A stretch of DNA of 14,207 nt from Planctomycetota bacterium (lineage in GTDB: Bacteria; Planctomycetota; Planctomycetia; Pirellulales; Pirellulaceae): NCBI GenBank assembly GCA_029259935.1, contig JAJDEH010000429.1, positions 1 through 14,207 on the forward strand, written 5' to 3'. The notes below the pieces were generated by a model that saw only the letters and a program-made list of their open reading frames with translations, was not told the DNA's origin and did no database searches. Every line of letters begins with the position of its first letter. The stretch's first letter is position 1. The position numbers and the translations under genes are program-made. Shown here piece after piece: positions 12,398 to 14,207 of the stretch.

Positions 12398-12745
12398 TCA
12401 TTTAGTTAATTCAGATGACACAATCTTGCCCGACTTGGGATCGATGGCACAAGTTATTCCGTTCCAAGACCCGCATGAAAGCAAGCCCGAATCCAAGAAT
12501 ACGGGATTAGCATAGGTATCATCAGGCATTGAAAGTTCGGCATCCCAGACGAGACGGCCGAACCTATCCACACAATAGACATTCGTGCCGCCGACGAATT
12601 GGTAGTAGTCCTCACGGACGACGATCCGGCTACCAACCTGAAGAGCTTGAACAATCGTCGTTGATCGAGGCGAAACCCTTGCTGTCACGACGTCCCCAGC
12701 GTCGTGAATCTTCAGCACGCCATCACGAATCTGAAGGTCGAACAT
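12398..12745 (-). CDS. Small hypothetical protein, PQQ-like repeat character (115 aa)
   Basis: Begins MFDLQIRDGVLKIHDAGDVV and is beta-rich. Residues 34-55 (QALQVGSRIVVREDYYQFVG) are followed by NVYCVDRFGRLVWDAEL (58-74). Then come SGLLSCGSWNGITCAIDPKS and GKIVSSELTK. The xVYCxDxxGxxxW and xIDPxxGKI motifs are those of PQQ-type beta-propeller blades. Only about two blades fit, so a small stand-alone domain is more likely than a full propeller. The start is taken at ATG 12745; an upstream TTG (12781) would add MLVASLFQMVAT without support. No Shine-Dalgarno is visible. It lies 63 bp after the next upstream gene on the same strand. Confidence 0.68.
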   Translation of the reverse strand: MFDLQIRDGVLKIHDAGDVVTARVSPRSTTIVQALQVGSRIVVREDYYQFVGGTNVYCVDRFGRLVWDAELSMPDDTYANPVFLDSGLLSCGSWNGITCAIDPKSGKIVSSELTK

Positions 12746-12808
12746 GGTAGCGACCATTTGAAAGAGGCTGGCGACTAGCAACTATCCGTGTCGGCCGCTG
12801 AGTGAATT

Positions 12809-13255
12809 TTAATTCGTAAACTTGCTTTGTTGAGGATCGTATACGATGGACCCTGAAAGACCGTCAAGAAACGACATGAGTTCAATCATTGTGTTCGTGT
12901 ATTCTCGCTTGGGATCATCGTGAAACAATACGCGCACACGGGAATCTGAATCGCGAACAGCGTCTGGACTCGGGCAACGATTCAATGATTGGGCAACGTG
13001 ATCACGGTTTTGTTCCCGAATTTCGTCGCCCGATTCCAGAAAGATCAAGGCGAACCAGTTCCCGGGAGTCCCCCAATCCGTTTCGCGGTAGAGGAAACGC
13101 AAATGCCGCGAACAGATCGGTTCCACGCCGGGTTCATGAATAATGTCTGAACGACTTGGGTCCGAGGCTATCCGAGAACGCAGAATTCGCTCAAGCGTAT
13201 CGAGAGTGAGCCCCTGGCTAGGATCGGTGAGTACGGCATTGAGAATAAAGGACAT
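12809..13255 (-). CDS. Hypothetical cytoplasmic protein (148 aa)
   Basis: Begins MSFILNAVLTDPSQGLTLDT. It is a mixed alpha/beta soluble protein with no signal peptide or membrane segment. Visible features are LDTLERILRSRIASDPSRSD, FLYRETDWGTPGNWFALIFL (54-73), and MIELMSFLDGLSGSIVYDPQ toward the end. The size and the terminal SIVYDPQ are reminiscent of small immunity-like proteins, but this is a weak impression and no family is claimed. The start is taken at ATG 13255; the longer open frame to 13375 is rich in Arg and Cys and looks non-coding. It may be co-transcribed with the gene at 12398-12745. The 156-bp gap up to the lipoprotein gene shows no clear promoter. Confidence 0.65.
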   Translation of the reverse strand: MSFILNAVLTDPSQGLTLDTLERILRSRIASDPSRSDIIHEPGVEPICSRHLRFLYRETDWGTPGNWFALIFLESGDEIREQNRDHVAQSLNRCPSPDAVRDSDSRVRVLFHDDPKREYTNTMIELMSFLDGLSGSIVYDPQQSKFTN

Positions 13256-13411
13256 GCGGGTGTGGCCAACGGGAAGCCTTGCCGACGGTGTCAAAACGAT
13301 GCAAAAAATCTCCGAACAACGGCATGGCAATTTTACGCGAGTACTCAAACCTACGCGAGCGCACATCAATCGCACTCGGCTATGGCTTCACAACTCGCGG
13401 TTCGCGCGGCA

Positions 13412-14017
13412 TTACTCTTCCTGGAAAAATGCCTTCAGTTTCGGGGCCATGTTGTCCGGAGAATTCTCCTCCCAGGCATCGCTCGCGAGCTGGGGACCCG
13501 CGGCAGTACCTTCTTGGGTTACGGCCATGAACACCGGGCACTTATTCAGCGAGACACTCGCTTCCTTGAGGAGCACGTCCGCGCCGGGCGCTCCCCATTC
13601 GTGTACGTCGAGTCGAATGATATAGGTTTCCGCAAAAGCGGCTTGCATCAACGGATTTTCCAACGAGTTGTTGATGGCAACGCTGGGCGGCAAGATGGTC
13701 GAACAGCCATAGATGAATGCCCGCTGTCCCTTGGCAGCCGCCAGCTTGGCATGCTTTGCCAGTCCTTCCTTGAGATTCCCGTCCTCCGGCAGCAGATCGA
13801 CAAACGTCGGCTTTGTGTTGACGGGCTTCTCGTTGTCATCACTAGCCTTCGAATCGGCGGGCTTCTGGTCGTCATTGTCACCGGTCTCTGAGTTGCTGGA
13901 CTGTGAGTTGCTGGACTGTGCTGAATCGTTATCAACCGTGAAATCGCAACCCGCACAAACCACTACTGCTAAAACGAAAAGGGAACAGATCAAATGAAGA
14001 GTCGAGCGTTTCATCAT
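13412..14017 (-). CDS. Lipoprotein with thioredoxin-like C-terminal domain (201 aa)
   Basis: The start at ATG 14017 is supported by GGAG 6 nt upstream, in gaggag. The N-terminus is a lipoprotein signal: ICSLFVLAVVVCAGC, with Cys24 as the lipidated residue. Residues 29-70 are an acidic, Ser/Asn-rich spacer. It contains a 15-bp tandem duplication (13890-13919), translating to SSNSQ-type repeats. Residues 85-201 resemble a thioredoxin-like fold: RAFIYGCSTILP (99-110), TYIIRLDVHEW (131-141), NKCPVFMAVTQEG (159-170; Pro161 in the cis-proline position). It ends NMAPKLKAFF. There is no CxxC pair, so redox activity is doubtful; Cys105 and Cys160 are the only domain cysteines. Anchored in a membrane, role unknown. 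Confidence 0.8.
   Translation of the reverse strand: MMKRSTLHLICSLFVLAVVVCAGCDFTVDNDSAQSSNSQSSNSETGDNDDQKPADSKASDDNEKPVNTKPTFVDLLPEDGNLKEGLAKHAKLAAAKGQRAFIYGCSTILPPSVAINNSLENPLMQAAFAETYIIRLDVHEWGAPGADVLLKEASVSLNKCPVFMAVTQEGTAAGPQLASDAWEENSPDNMAPKLKAFFQEE
13890..13919 (-). repeat. 15-bp tandem duplication inside the lipoprotein linker
   Basis: gagttgctggactgt occurs twice in perfect tandem. It is in frame (5 codons), so it lengthens the Ser/Asn linker without disrupting the protein. Confidence 0.95.
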
Positions 14018-14123
14018 AACTTTCTCCTCATGACGTCGTGGAAACCAAGGCCCGGACTATCACAACATCATATTGGATCCTAGCAGGAGTGGCGAGCGCG
14101 TCCGGTCACGTGAATCCTCAACG

Positions 14124-14153
14124 TTCTCTTTTGGCCAGCGGCCAAGAAAGAGT
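14124..14153. repeat. Short inverted hairpin repeat upstream of the lipoprotein gene
   Basis: TTGGCC-agc-GGCCAA with a further paired ctctt/gaaagag region gives a stem of about 13 bp with one mismatch. Its tctcttttggcca is the reverse complement of tggccaaaagaga at 2168-2180 in region E. It lies about 110 bp upstream of the lipoprotein start. Confidence 0.6.
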
Positions 14154-14171
14154 CGATCCGTTATACAAGAA

Positions 14172-14207
14172 GGCGAGCCCTTGACGTTAGTCGAGGGGTA
14201 ACGATGC
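14172..14207 (-). repeat. A repeat copy 6, cut by the window edge
   Basis: ggcgagcccttgacgttagt continues to cgaggggtaacg, matching the first 36 bp of A copies 1 and 2 in the same orientation. The rest lies outside the window. Confidence 0.88.

Noticed and set aside
13262..13891. 209-residue forward frame opposite the lipoprotein gene
   Set aside because: The reverse strand has a lipoprotein signal, a Shine-Dalgarno site and fold-like blocks; the forward frame has none.

Overview
The window looks like an intergenic-rich stretch of a Planctomycetota chromosome, probably of the Pirellulales type. This is inferred from four things: a BlaI/M56 regulatory pair whose sensor carries a beta-propeller, the membrane motif FSLRT/FSIQT that recurs in planctomycete proteins, several secreted proteins of planctomycete character, and abundant structured intergenic repeats. 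No rRNA, tRNA, CRISPR array, phage gene or transposase gene is visible.

Layout. At 1-159 a reverse-strand gene runs off the left edge. 160-660 is a repeat block (A1-B1-A2). 661-1667 holds three small genes: one reverse (661-852) and two forward (1105-1386, 1458-1667). Their promoter regions share the same 12-bp palindrome. 1668-2269 is a second repeat block (C-B2-A3-B3-E). 2270-3379 encodes a membrane-anchored leucine-rich-repeat protein. After another A copy and a C repeat comes a secreted esterase-like hydrolase (3605-4480), followed by two membrane proteins (4534-4830, 4860-5495). 5496-5903 holds B4 and a degenerate A-like element. Two secreted proteins converge at 5904-6566 (+) and 6594-7574 (-). 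A MITE-like element with 21-bp perfect inverted termini lies at 7625-7763.

The best-understood unit is the reverse-strand pair blaI (9960-10337) and blaR1/M56 (7961-9967). The genes overlap by 8 bp. Upstream, a perfect 14-bp palindrome overlaps the -10 region of a promoter whose -35 box is TTGACA. The M56 protein has the HELAH zinc site and four membrane segments. Its outer part is a PD40/TolB-like beta-propeller instead of a penicillin-binding domain, so its signal is unknown. Beside it, transcribed the other way, is a GT-C (ArnT/PMT-like) glycosyltransferase (10526-11905). 11906-12397 is a third repeat block (B5-A5-B6). The right end holds three reverse-strand genes: a lipoprotein with a thioredoxin-like C-terminus (13412-14017) and two small proteins (12809-13255, 12398-12745). 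Another A copy runs off the right edge.

No recognisable new defence or biosynthetic system was found. The most unusual features are the alternating, direction-consistent A/B repeat arrays, with places where repeat sequence has become the end of a protein; the palindrome shared by the small genes; and the BlaI-M56-propeller sensor with its operator.
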